DNA from: an uncultured Crocinitomix sp.
Lineage (GTDB): Bacteria > Bacteroidota > Bacteroidia > Flavobacteriales_D > Crocinitomicaceae
Reading direction: 5' to 3'
Assembly: GCA_905478225.1 (NCBI GenBank)
Contig: CAJQHR010000003.1
Coordinates: forward strand, 1 to 64,000
DNA length: 64,000 nucleotides
Below, in pieces: positions 24,376 to 32,951 of this stretch. Position 1 is the first letter of the stretch; the number at the start of each line of letters is the position of its first letter. The notes under the pieces are model-generated. The model saw only the letters and a list, made by a program, of their open reading frames with translations. It did no database searches and had not been told where the DNA came from. Made by a program: the position numbers and the translations under genes.

Positions 24376-25257
24376 CTAATGCCAATCAGGGCAAGTGTCG
24401 CAACCATTTTTTGTTTTGAGATAGAAAAGCACCCCTCCGAGTAACTCCCATTGGCCATAGACAAATTTTTGTTTCGCGAATAAATCATCCACAGGTGCGG
24501 TTCTATTTTTTGGCAAATGTATAAAGCCTCCCGACCAGTTTGAAGCTAAAAAGAAACGGCTAAAAAAGTCAAATCTAACACCGCCATGCGCAGAAAAACC
24601 ATAACCGGATAATCCAAAGTTAGTGTGATAAATTTCGCCGTCCCAATTAAAATCAGTCTGTGTAACAACAGGGCCGAGTCCGAATCCTGCACGGCGTTGG
24701 ATCGCAAATTTACGATCATTCGTTTTGAATAGTGGTGCGGTGTTACTGAGTTGAAAAGAGATATAATTTAAACCATTGGTGTTTTCATAGTGTAAATCAT
24801 CATATCGAATTGGAATTAAACCATCCTCGTCTGTATATTCTCCAATAAGTTGACTTGTAGTGGTTGTGCCCGCATCACCATTTATATAGAGGTTTTGATT
24901 CTTCTTCATGACATATTTCATGTGATCATATCCGATAGAAATGTCCCAACGGAATTTATAGTACCAGCCTACACGAATATTGAACTGCGGAACACTTATG
25001 GTGGCAGGATTAATATAGGTAGCAAACTCACGAGAAGGTCGATCCGAAGCCGCTAACTTTTTTACTGTGAAATCATATTCTGGACCATAAAAATTAACGT
25101 TGCTCTTGGAGTAAATCGAACGATTATATCCCCAGTAGACATACATAGTGTTTTTTTGTGTCCCAAATTTTTTCTTGAACGAATAATTTTGCCCAAATCC
25201 TTTTGAACTCACTAGCATTAAAATGCAAAGAGATATGAGTGATAAAAATGACTTCAT
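24376..25257 (-). CDS. Predicted outer-membrane beta-barrel protein
   Basis: A 293-residue protein from the ATG at 25257 with a signal peptide (MKSFLSLISLCILMLVSSKG, cleavage near FGQ). The body alternates aromatic and polar residues and glycine (for example FNIRVGWYYKFRWDISIGYD, AGFGLGPVVTQTDFNW, YGFSAHGGVRFDFFSRFF), as expected of an outer-membrane barrel. It ends in a short tail with two cysteines (NGCDTCPDWH). No specific family is recognised. The upstream Met at 25347 is rejected because the signal peptide starts at 25257. Confidence 0.65.
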   Translation of the reverse strand: MKSFLSLISLCILMLVSSKGFGQNYSFKKKFGTQKNTMYVYWGYNRSIYSKSNVNFYGPEYDFTVKKLAASDRPSREFATYINPATISVPQFNIRVGWYYKFRWDISIGYDHMKYVMKKNQNLYINGDAGTTTTSQLIGEYTDEDGLIPIRYDDLHYENTNGLNYISFQLSNTAPLFKTNDRKFAIQRRAGFGLGPVVTQTDFNWDGEIYHTNFGLSGYGFSAHGGVRFDFFSRFFLASNWSGGFIHLPKNRTAPVDDLFAKQKFVYGQWELLGGVLFYLKTKNGCDTCPDWH

Positions 25258-25451
25258 ATTGCTATTATAAATCAATTTGAAAGATTCCGTTACCAAAATT
25301 ACGAAAATGTACACAGGTTTGTTAATTATTCGAGATATGAATTGCACAGGATATTGTTCGTTTTTAAATAATTGATTAATTTTAAAAGTTCAACTTCTCT
25401 TTCTAACCCCTTTTAACTAAAAGTCAAAAACTTGACTTTATATATCATGTT

Positions 25452-25814
25452 ATGGCAGATCATATTGAATTGGGAAAAGAGGGTGAAATTATTGCCGTTG
25501 ACTACCTCCAAAAAAAAGGATTTCAAATATTGGCGCGTAATTTCCGTTTCAAGCGGGCTGAGGTGGATATTATTGTTTTTAAAAATGACCTTTTAAGAAT
25601 TGTTGAAGTAAAAACGAGGCAAAGTCATTACTTAGCAGGCCCTGAAATTACAGTAACAAAGAAAAAACAACGGGCTATTGTAAAGGTCGCAAACGCCTAC
25701 ATTGAAGACAACACCTTTATTGGTGAAACGCAATTTGATATCATTTCAATAGTTCTGAATAAAAATGGGCTGTCAATTGAGCATTTAGAGGATGCTTTTT
25801 ATCCTGTACTTTAA
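25452..25814 (+). CDS. YraN/UPF0102 family putative endonuclease
   Basis: 120 residues matching UPF0102: HIELGKEGEIIAVDYLQKKG, then ARNFRFKRAEVDIIVF and IVEVKTRQS. The E...D..E-x-K arrangement is the catalytic core of Holliday-junction-resolvase-like restriction-fold nucleases. Nuclease activity has rarely been tested in this family. It is a standalone cytoplasmic protein of normal length. A convincing ribosome-binding site is not seen, as usual in this phylum. Confidence 0.88.
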   Translation: MADHIELGKEGEIIAVDYLQKKGFQILARNFRFKRAEVDIIVFKNDLLRIVEVKTRQSHYLAGPEITVTKKKQRAIVKVANAYIEDNTFIGETQFDIISIVLNKNGLSIEHLEDAFYPVL

Positions 25815-25940
25815 AAATACTTTATAAAATACGTAATTCACAGGCAGCTTCTAAACCGATTTAGTTAGCAACTAAACGTTTTAGATTGTGTTTTGGCACA
25901 GAATTTGGACAAATGGGGAAAAGCATTTAACAATTCCCAT

Positions 25941-26474
25941 ATGGTTAGAACATTACTCATTGCATTTATTCTTGGTCTTTCTTTTAACTCTTTTTCAATG
26001 CGGAAGAAAAAGCAGTTAGCATTAATTGAATCCTGTAAAATTCTTTCAGAAAAACGCTCAATTTTTGCAGGAACTTCTATGCCCGTTACTATGTCATTCG
26101 CTTTGGAAACAGGAGAGGTGGTATATTCAAACAAAGGAGCTCGCTTTGGTTTTAGAGATTTTAATATTTCAATATCCGGCTCGGGAAAAAGAAAGTGGTG
26201 CGGCAAAAGAAAAATGACTTTGGGCTCATATTATAATGCATTAAATGACCCCTATATTCACATCAACGCCCAAATGATCGAAAAACCCGAAATTTCTTAT
26301 TCCATATCCATTCCAATACATTTTAAAGGACGCTATTCATTAAGTTATAATGGGTCAACGGGAGACTGCGGTGCACGTGGGCATGACGCGAACAACGTTG
26401 AAGTCTATGTTTCACGAGTTGATTTTCCAAGAGGCGAAAATAATTTATTGCATATTCAACGAATTTTAGGCTAA
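25941..26474 (+). CDS. Secreted protein, paralogue of the gene at 29914
   Basis: 177 residues from the ATG at 25941, where the signal peptide VRTLLIAFILGLSFNSFS starts. The body shares a pattern with the protein at 29914-30825: a Cys near the start, IFAGTSMPVTMSFALETGEV compared with IYPGNVVEMTINTKM, a (N/Y)DP(Y/F)(I/V) motif (NDPYIHINA against YDDPFVNLT), and a (I/L)PI followed by GS-G (GSTGDCG against GSNGYDP). It ends about where the other begins its glycine-rich C-terminal domain, so it is a shorter or truncated version. The family is uncharacterised to me. The earlier Met at 25893 is rejected. Confidence 0.5.
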   Translation: MVRTLLIAFILGLSFNSFSMRKKKQLALIESCKILSEKRSIFAGTSMPVTMSFALETGEVVYSNKGARFGFRDFNISISGSGKRKWCGKRKMTLGSYYNALNDPYIHINAQMIEKPEISYSISIPIHFKGRYSLSYNGSTGDCGARGHDANNVEVYVSRVDFPRGENNLLHIQRILG

Positions 26475-26591
26475 TAATTGATTGAAAGACTGTCTTTAGT
26501 GGTTTGTAGCGGGTTTTAAAAATTAGGGATAAATACGTATAATTCTGAGATACTTTTGATTAAATTTACAGTCGAACTTAAATTATTAGCT

Positions 26592-28874
26592 ATGAACAAA
26601 AATTACACTTTAAAACATGTGTTTCTAATAATCGCAATCTCTATTGTGGGATTTGTGCATTCTCAAGAAACTTTCACTTTTACAAATTGTGGGGCAACAG
26701 GTCAGGATGGTCCTGACGCAGGCGCCGTAACTGCTGAGTATGTTGGGACTACGCTTGAGGGTGATGTTACCGAAACAGACGGAATTCAATACTGGACGGT
26801 TCCTGCAACTGGTGAATACTCAATTCAGGTTTCTGGAGCACAAGGCGGTGACGCTGGTGGGCTTGGAGCAAGAATGTATGGAGAATTCGATTTGGTTTCT
26901 GGGCAGGAATTAAAACTATTAGTCGGTCAAGCAGGAGCTACTGATGACTTCCAACATGGAAGTGGCGGTGGCGGATCGTTCGTTGTTTATTCAATAGATG
27001 ACATGCCACTAATTGTTGCCGGTGGTGGCGGTGGTCATGGAAAAGGGTCACCAGGAATTAATGTGAATACACGTGGTGCAATCACTGAAGCTGGTCAAGC
27101 AGGAGGTGTTTCTGGCGCTCCTGGTGGCACAGGTGGTGGCGGTGGAGCTGCTGCAAGTGGCTTAACTGGCGGTACTGCAGATACTCCTGGAGCAGATTCG
27201 CCTGGGTCGACATGGGCAAGTGGCGGTGGCGGCTTTTTCACAGAAGGAGGTGCTTGTTCGGCTGGCACGGTGCCAGGTGGGAGAGCTTTTGTAGATGGTG
27301 GACAAGGTGGTGAACCTGCATTGGGCGGTTCAGGAACACATTCAGAAGGTGGCTTTGGCGGCGGCGGTGGCGCAGGTGATAGAGGCGCTGGCGGCGGCGG
27401 ATATTCTGGCGGCGGCGGCGGAACAAGTAACAATGATGGCGGCGGTGGCGGCGGTTCATACAATGACGGCGTAAATCAAACGAATACAGCTGGCGTGAAT
27501 CCTGGCCACGGATCAATTATTATTATACAATTATGTTTGCCGCTAACGGTAACGGTGTCTTCAGAAGAAATTTGTTTAGGAGAAACGTTTACGTTAGACG
27601 CTGAAGGAGAAGGAGTAATTACTTGGGATGGTGGCGTTACAAATGGCGAACCATTTGAACCGGATGCTGCAGGCGTAACAACTTATACCAGTTCAAGTGA
27701 TGACGATTTGGATTGTGGATTTACCGTTGATATTGAAGTTTTTGAATTACCAGAAGTAACGGCTTCAGTTGATGAAACTGAAATTTGTTTAGGTGAATCA
27801 GTAACTTTTACTGGTGGTGGAGCTACAACTTACGAATGGGGTCCTATTGATATCGTTGATGGAGAACCTATTGAATTGGACGAATCAGGAGTATTTGTTG
27901 TGACTGGAACGGATGATAATGGATGTGAAAATGAAGCGGAAATAGAAGTTACTGTGTTTGAGCTACCAGTAGTTGAAGCAACTGCAGACGCAACTGAATT
28001 GTGCGAGGGTGATGAACTAATATTAACTGGAGAAGGTGCTGAGGATTATGATTGGGATATGGGAGTTACAGATGATGAAGCTTTTGTTCCAGACATAGGT
28101 ACTGAGACATATACAGTAACAGGTACAGATGATAACGGATGCGAAGATACAGATGAGATTGAAGTAACGGTGTATGAATTACCAACAGTAACCGCTTCGG
28201 CTTCTGAAACGGAGGTTTGTTTTGGATATGAAGTTACCTTCAATGGTGATGGAGCTGAAGTTTATGAATGGGATATGGGAGTTACAAACGACGAACCAAT
28301 TGCAATGGAAACAGCCGGAACAAATATTTTCACGGTAATAGGAACAGATGATAATGGATGTGAAAATACAGCCAGTGTTACTGTTGAAGTCTTAGACGAA
28401 ATTGTTGTTACTTCTACTTTAACTGATGAAATTCTTGGTGGCGACGGTGCCATTGATGTTTCTGTTTCTGGAGGTGCACCTGGTTATACTTTTGATTGGG
28501 ATAATGATGGTACTGGAGATTTTGATGATACAGAAGATTTGACTGATTTAGTTGGCGGTCTATATACGCTTGTTGTTATGGATGATAATGGATGTACGAC
28601 AACAGTTGTGATTGATTTAACAAGCCAAGTATCTATCTCAAATATTGAGCTGGCCAAAATAGTTCTTTATCCAAATCCAACTACGGATAACATTATTATT
28701 CAGTCTCCAGAAGCCTTTGTTTATAGCATTGTTACTATTAACGGAAAAACGATTCTTAACGGCAACGGTGTTAAAAACGAAGAAATTTCTTTAAGCGAAT
28801 TTGCAAAAGGAATTTATTTCGTTAATTTAACAATTGAAGACCAAACTAAAACGATCAAAGTGATCAAGCAATAA
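26592..28874 (+). CDS. T9SS-secreted glycine-rich adhesin with Ig-like and SprB-like repeats
   Basis: 760 residues from the ATG at 26592. Order: signal peptide (HVFLIIAISIVGFVHSQ); a glycine-rich domain (about 90-310) dense in GGGG runs; four Ig-like repeats of about 72 residues (315-605) sharing E(I/L/V)C.G...T..G and GTDDNGCE; a SprB-like repeat (GGAPGYTFDWDNDGTG, DDNGCTTTV); and a type A T9SS sorting domain (679-760) with VLYPNPTTDNI and KTIKVIKQ. It is expected to be exported by the Sec and type IX systems and anchored at the cell surface, with an adhesion role inferred. A terminator follows. Gene-level base composition rises to GC-rich in the glycine segment simply because of Gly codons. 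Confidence 0.85.
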   Translation: MNKNYTLKHVFLIIAISIVGFVHSQETFTFTNCGATGQDGPDAGAVTAEYVGTTLEGDVTETDGIQYWTVPATGEYSIQVSGAQGGDAGGLGARMYGEFDLVSGQELKLLVGQAGATDDFQHGSGGGGSFVVYSIDDMPLIVAGGGGGHGKGSPGINVNTRGAITEAGQAGGVSGAPGGTGGGGGAAASGLTGGTADTPGADSPGSTWASGGGGFFTEGGACSAGTVPGGRAFVDGGQGGEPALGGSGTHSEGGFGGGGGAGDRGAGGGGYSGGGGGTSNNDGGGGGGSYNDGVNQTNTAGVNPGHGSIIIIQLCLPLTVTVSSEEICLGETFTLDAEGEGVITWDGGVTNGEPFEPDAAGVTTYTSSSDDDLDCGFTVDIEVFELPEVTASVDETEICLGESVTFTGGGATTYEWGPIDIVDGEPIELDESGVFVVTGTDDNGCENEAEIEVTVFELPVVEATADATELCEGDELILTGEGAEDYDWDMGVTDDEAFVPDIGTETYTVTGTDDNGCEDTDEIEVTVYELPTVTASASETEVCFGYEVTFNGDGAEVYEWDMGVTNDEPIAMETAGTNIFTVIGTDDNGCENTASVTVEVLDEIVVTSTLTDEILGGDGAIDVSVSGGAPGYTFDWDNDGTGDFDDTEDLTDLVGGLYTLVVMDDNGCTTTVVIDLTSQVSISNIELAKIVLYPNPTTDNIIIQSPEAFVYSIVTINGKTILNGNGVKNEEISLSEFAKGIYFVNLTIEDQTKTIKVIKQ
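27535..28405 (+). repeat. Four tandem Ig-like protein repeats
   Basis: Four consecutive units of roughly 72 codons, each beginning LP.V.A/V and ending in a (F/Y)E or LD linker. Shared elements: (E)ICLGE or equivalent, a central W-containing strand, and DDNGCE near the end of units 2-4 (unit 1 has DDLDCG). The second to fourth units also share nucleotide identity around GGAACGGATGATAATGGATG, pointing to duplication within the gene. Boundaries are approximate. Confidence 0.7.
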
Positions 28875-28901
28875 AATATTGAGCTAGTCTCAATTATCCA
28901 G

Positions 28902-28940
28902 CCCCGTCTTTTCGCTAAGTGCGAATCGACGGGGTTTTTT
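28902..28940 (+). terminator. Terminator after the T9SS adhesin gene
   Basis: CCCCGTC (28902-28908) pairs with GACGGGG (28928-28934), with an inner TTCGC/GCGAA stem, and is followed by six T residues. It is a strong intrinsic terminator. Confidence 0.88.
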
Positions 28941-29057
28941 ATTCATAAGTAGTTCAGACGTATCTAACTGAGATAAAATTTGTTCAATAGAAATTTCGAC
29001 CAAATAAGTTAAATTATACTGGCCACTATTTTTCAGGATGATCACAGCCCTTTTTCG

Positions 29058-29065
29058 TACCTTTG
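29058..29065 (+). promoter_or_regulatory. -7 element in front of the broken NDH-2 gene
   Basis: TACCTTTG fits TAnnTTTG and lies 16 bases before the ATG at 29081. The promoter survives although the gene it serves is dead. Confidence 0.4.
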
Positions 29066-29080
29066 GTAAAAATTATTCCA

Positions 29081-29806
29081 ATGAATATCCCAACGATAGA
29101 TTTGCCACGTATAGTGGCAATTGGCGCGGGATTTGCCGGACTAAAATTAGCCAGACAAATCAATTCAAACAATTAACAAGTTGTTCTCATTGATAAAAAC
29201 AACTATCATACTTTTCAACCCCTTTTATATCAAGTGACCTCGGCAGGTTTAGAACCTGATTCGATTGCTTATCCAATTCGTAAAACATTGCGAAAAAAGA
29301 AGAATACGTTTTATCGCATGGCAGCTGTGCAAAAAATTGACTCTGTTAACCAATCGATAAAAACGGATATTGGTAATTTGAAATATGATAAGTTGGTGAT
29401 TGCAACTGGTGCAGGAAATAATTTCTTCGGAAATCAATCAATTGCTGAAAACGCCATTCCAATGATGTCTTTAACGGAGGCTTTGGATCTAAGGAGCAAA
29501 ATACTACAAAATTTTGAGTTAGCATTGAATACCACCAACCCTGTAGAGCGTGAAAAATTAATGAATTTTGTAATTGTTGGTGCTGGGCCTACTGGTGTTG
29601 AATTAGCTGGAGCCTTGGCGGAATTAAAGAACAAAATTTTACCGAAAGACTTTCCGGATTTAGACCTGCGATTAATGAAAATTCATTTGATTGAAGCGTC
29701 CGATACAGTCTTGTCTGCAATGAAAGAAAAATCATCAAAAAAGGCACATGAGTATTTGAAAAAACTCGGAGTTCATATTTGGACGAATACATTTGTAGAA
29801 GATTGA
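29081..29806 (+). pseudogene. NDH-2-type NADH dehydrogenase, interrupted and truncated
   Basis: The frame from ATG 29081 reads PRIVAIGAGFAGLKLARQIN (FAD-binding GxGxxG), is stopped by TAA at 29174-29176, and continues QVVLIDKNNYHTFQPLLYQV, TSAGLEPDSIAYPIRKTLRK and VIVGAGPTGVELAGALAE (NAD-binding). It ends at 29806 in TNTFVED. Type II NADH dehydrogenases are about 420-440 residues and this frame is only about 240 codons, so the C-terminal membrane-anchoring part is missing as well. The family role is to oxidise NADH with quinone reduction at the inner membrane. The gene must be non-functional. Confidence 0.85.
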
Positions 29807-29913
29807 TCATTCGTCCATATAAAAAGAGGGCTACAAAGACAAAAACAAAAAAAAATGCCGCGTAAGTATTGAACGGAACAATTTTTGATGCATTATTGTG
29901 TTAGAAAACAGAA

Positions 29914-30825
29914 ATGGTGAAGCAATTTTTCATAATCCTTAGTTTAAGCTTTTTAAGCATGTCCCTTATTCGACCGGGACAATTGCGGAAAATTGTCAGC
30001 TGTAGTATTGAATTTGGTCCATCTGAAATTTATCCAGGAAATGTGGTTGAGATGACTATCAATACCAAAATGAAGGATTCGTCTGTGATTAATTCGAATG
30101 AATCTAACGTCACCATTAATTTCGCAGATTATATTTTTGAGTTAGAAGGAGGCGCCGTGGTACATGAAAAAACGCGGACTAAAATGCTGATTAAAATTGC
30201 AGATGATGCGTATGACGATCCTTTTGTCAATCTTACCATTCGTCTAAGACGCAAAAAATCAATTCAATGGCAAAGGAAATTGCCCATTTTATATGATGTA
30301 AGGCAAAAGGTAGTTTTTCGTGGCTCAAATGGGTACGACCCTCGCGCGAATAGTGCCAACGGGTATAAGAAAATTCCAATTTCAAAACGAATCAATCTTG
30401 AATTTATAGACAACACACAAACACTTACAAACAACAGCGATCCTGCAATTGTTGGAGGAGATGGACCCGACTTAGATGTGCATATTTCAATCGTACCGTC
30501 AAAAGAACGGGGTAAATTTCTTAAAGTTGAAATCCGAAGTGAAGATGGCATTCTATTAGAAAAGTATTTGAAAGTAGGAGTAGGTTGGATTGAAATTCAA
30601 ACCCAAGGCGGTAAAGGCGGTATTAGCAAATACGGCGGTAAAGGCGGAAAAGGGGGTGATGTTACTGTTTTTATTACAAAGGAGGCGCGCCCTCATTTTG
30701 ATCAAATTTTTATAGAAAACTTCGGAGGTGAAGGTGGCGAATTATGGCGTCCGAGAATTGATGGACAGCAACAAGGTCCTTTTGGAGATAATGGAGAAGT
30801 CACCATTTTGGACTGGGAGAAATAG
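29914..30825 (+). CDS. Secreted protein with C-terminal glycine-rich domain
   Basis: 303 residues: a signal peptide (VKQFFIILSLSFLSMSL), then a domain of about 150 residues related to the protein at 25941-26474 (SEIYPGNVVEMTINTKM, AYDDPFVNLTIRLRR, LPILYDVRQKVVFRGSNGYD). A middle region GGDGPDLDVHISIVPSKERG follows. The C-terminal glycine-rich segment is GGKGGISKYGGKGGKGGDVT, then NFGGEGGELW and GDNGEVTILDW. The GGKGG repeats recall surface or collagen-like stretches. No T9SS sorting domain is seen. Function is unknown. The gene is intact between two dead genes. Confidence 0.55.
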   Translation: MVKQFFIILSLSFLSMSLIRPGQLRKIVSCSIEFGPSEIYPGNVVEMTINTKMKDSSVINSNESNVTINFADYIFELEGGAVVHEKTRTKMLIKIADDAYDDPFVNLTIRLRRKKSIQWQRKLPILYDVRQKVVFRGSNGYDPRANSANGYKKIPISKRINLEFIDNTQTLTNNSDPAIVGGDGPDLDVHISIVPSKERGKFLKVEIRSEDGILLEKYLKVGVGWIEIQTQGGKGGISKYGGKGGKGGDVTVFITKEARPHFDQIFIENFGGEGGELWRPRIDGQQQGPFGDNGEVTILDWEK

Positions 30826-30949
30826 GCACACAATCCAATTAAATAGCTATAAGCTTATGCGCCCAGTTAATAGTTATTTCACGGATTTATTTACAGAATA
30901 CCCAACTTATTTCAGCATTCTCACGTGATATGGTTAAGAACCTAACCCT

Positions 30950-32810
30950 ATGATTCGTTTTGTCTTTAGTTTATTTGCTTTTTCGGCGCTTTGTTTTCAA
31001 TTCGTTACAGCTCAATCATATGAGTGGGCTTATGTTGGCAAGGCTTCGGAATCCTCTTTAGTTCATGATGTAATAGCAATGCATAACTATGTTTCATAAC
31101 GGGCTCTGGATAATGAAGGCAATATAATTCGAGTTGGAATTTACAAGAGTAACTAAAGATTTCGATCCCGGTCAGGATGAATATCTCTTAACTGACCCAG
31201 GTCTATTTGGTTTTTCTGGATTCATTCAAAAAATAGATCTTGATGGCAACCTTATTTGGGCTAAATCCATGGGTGTTTCTGAGTGTTCTAGGACACATCA
31301 TGTCGCATTAGACACGGATGGAAATATATTTGTTTATGGCGAATTTAAAGACTCTGTAGATGCTGATCCAGGAATTGGAGAATTTAGGCTGTATTCGCCA
31401 AATATAAATAGCCAACTTTTTATTTTGAAATTGGATAGCGAAGGGGATTTTGTTTGGGCAAAAAGTTTAGATGGTGCTGCTACAGACACAAGGAGTATGA
31501 AGTTGGACCTATCGGGAGATATAGTTTTTACAGGCACATTTACAGATTCAATCGATTGTGATCCAGGTCCTGGTGAGTTCTATCTTGGTTTAGATGTGCC
31601 TGATGAAGTTTATACTAGGAGATTTGTTGCCAAATGGAGTAATGATGGGGAACTAATATGGGCGAAACTCTTGGCATATACGCCAGCATTTGAACTTTCA
31701 TATGATTGCAGCGATTTGGATAATTTGGGGAATATCTATTTGGTAGGGTTTTTCTTCGGATCCCATGATTTTGACCCCGGAGTAGGGGCTTATGAATTGG
31801 TTTCAACTGGAGGTTTTGCAGGGTTTATACAAAAGTTAGATGCTGATGGTAATTTCATATCCGCGCAAATGTTACGGGGGGATACAGACGGGGAGTTTTC
31901 ATATAATTCAATTATCAATACAATAGACGTTGAATCTCCAGATAATATAACAATTGGGGGCGAATTTATAGGGAATTTGAATGGGTAAAAGGATTTAGAG
32001 GAGATCATCATGTCTTAGGGACTGATGTTTTATCAGGACCAGAAGGTGCTATTTATGCTGCCGGAACTTTTGTCGGTAAGGCAGATTTTAATCCTGGTGA
32101 TGGCGAATTAGAGCTTGTTTCAAGGCTTGATACGTGTTTTTTCTCCCCTTATTTAGTCAAGCTTTCCGAATGTGATATTATTCCATATACGGCAGTCGAT
32201 ACTGTAAATGCTTGTTTCGAATATTATTGGGAAGCTTCGGATGTGACCTATACTAGCTCTGGCACTTACATTGCCGCGGTTGATAGCGATTCTAGCTGCG
32301 ATTCACTAGTAGCAATTAACGTTAACATTACAATTCCATTTTTCATTCTTGCAATATTTCTAGATGGGACTACATTAACTGCATCTATGGATGTTGTGGC
32401 CTATCAGTGGGAGGATTGCAATGATGATTATGCACCTATTGACGGAGCAACTGATCAATCTTTTAATATTGTCACTGAAGGCAGTTATGCAGTCGTACTC
32501 GATAATGGTATTTGTACCGATACTTCTGCCTGTTATGTCTAACCTGTTTCATCTTTTAATTTTTTAAGCCTATCCGTTTCTCCAACTATTTCCTGATCCA
32601 ACTGAGGGAGAATTGCATATTATGCTAATTGCAATTGCGCCGCATGCGTCAGTTATTATTTGGTCAATTTCGGGTCAACAAATTGCGAAGTACAACTTTG
32701 AAAATGAAAAGGACTTAGCGTTTGATTTTGATGCGGCACCAGGTCCATATATTGCAGAAGTTAAAATAGGAAATGATGCATCTGTATTTTTGCAATTTGT
32801 CAATAAATAG
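30950..32810 (+). pseudogene. T9SS-secreted propeller-like repeat protein, heavily broken
   Basis: Pieces of one large secreted gene in several frames. A signal peptide IRFVFSLFAFSALCFQFVTA is followed by in-frame stops at 31097 and 31154. After a frame change come SBBP/propeller-like repeats with recurrent (D)FDPG or DADPG motifs and 'W(A)K' strands (GFIQKIDLDGNLIWAKSMG, FILKLDSEGDFVWAKSLDG) to a stop at 31986. Another frame follows (AAGTFVGKADFNPGDGELEL, then an Ig-like piece to 32542), and a final frame holds a T9SS sorting domain (DPTEGELHIMLIAIAP, IIWSISGQQIAKYNFEN, VFLQFVNK). At least two nonsense and three frameshift mutations make it a clear pseudogene. Confidence 0.85.
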
Positions 32811-32919
32811 GCTTTCTTAAGATTCGATTAATTTTTATCGGAAGTCTCGTTTTTTAATCGATCACTCAAAATCGACGACTCCAAGTGAATAATATGGCAA
32901 AATGTGCACAAAAATTCCC

Positions 32920-32927
32920 TATTTTTG
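32920..32927 (+). promoter_or_regulatory. -7 promoter element of ileS
   Basis: TATTTTTG fits TAnnTTTG and ends 25 bases before the ileS ATG at 32952. It also shows that the upstream in-frame ATG at 32904 cannot be the start on this transcript. Confidence 0.55.
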
Positions 32928-32951
32928 CAGGGTATAATTATTGAAATTGAA

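Noticed and set aside
27095-27516. Long minus-strand frames, one of them almost pure proline, opposite the glycine-rich domain
   Set aside because: They are the complement of Gly codons (GGN read as NCC) in a well-supported T9SS gene; composition alone explains them.
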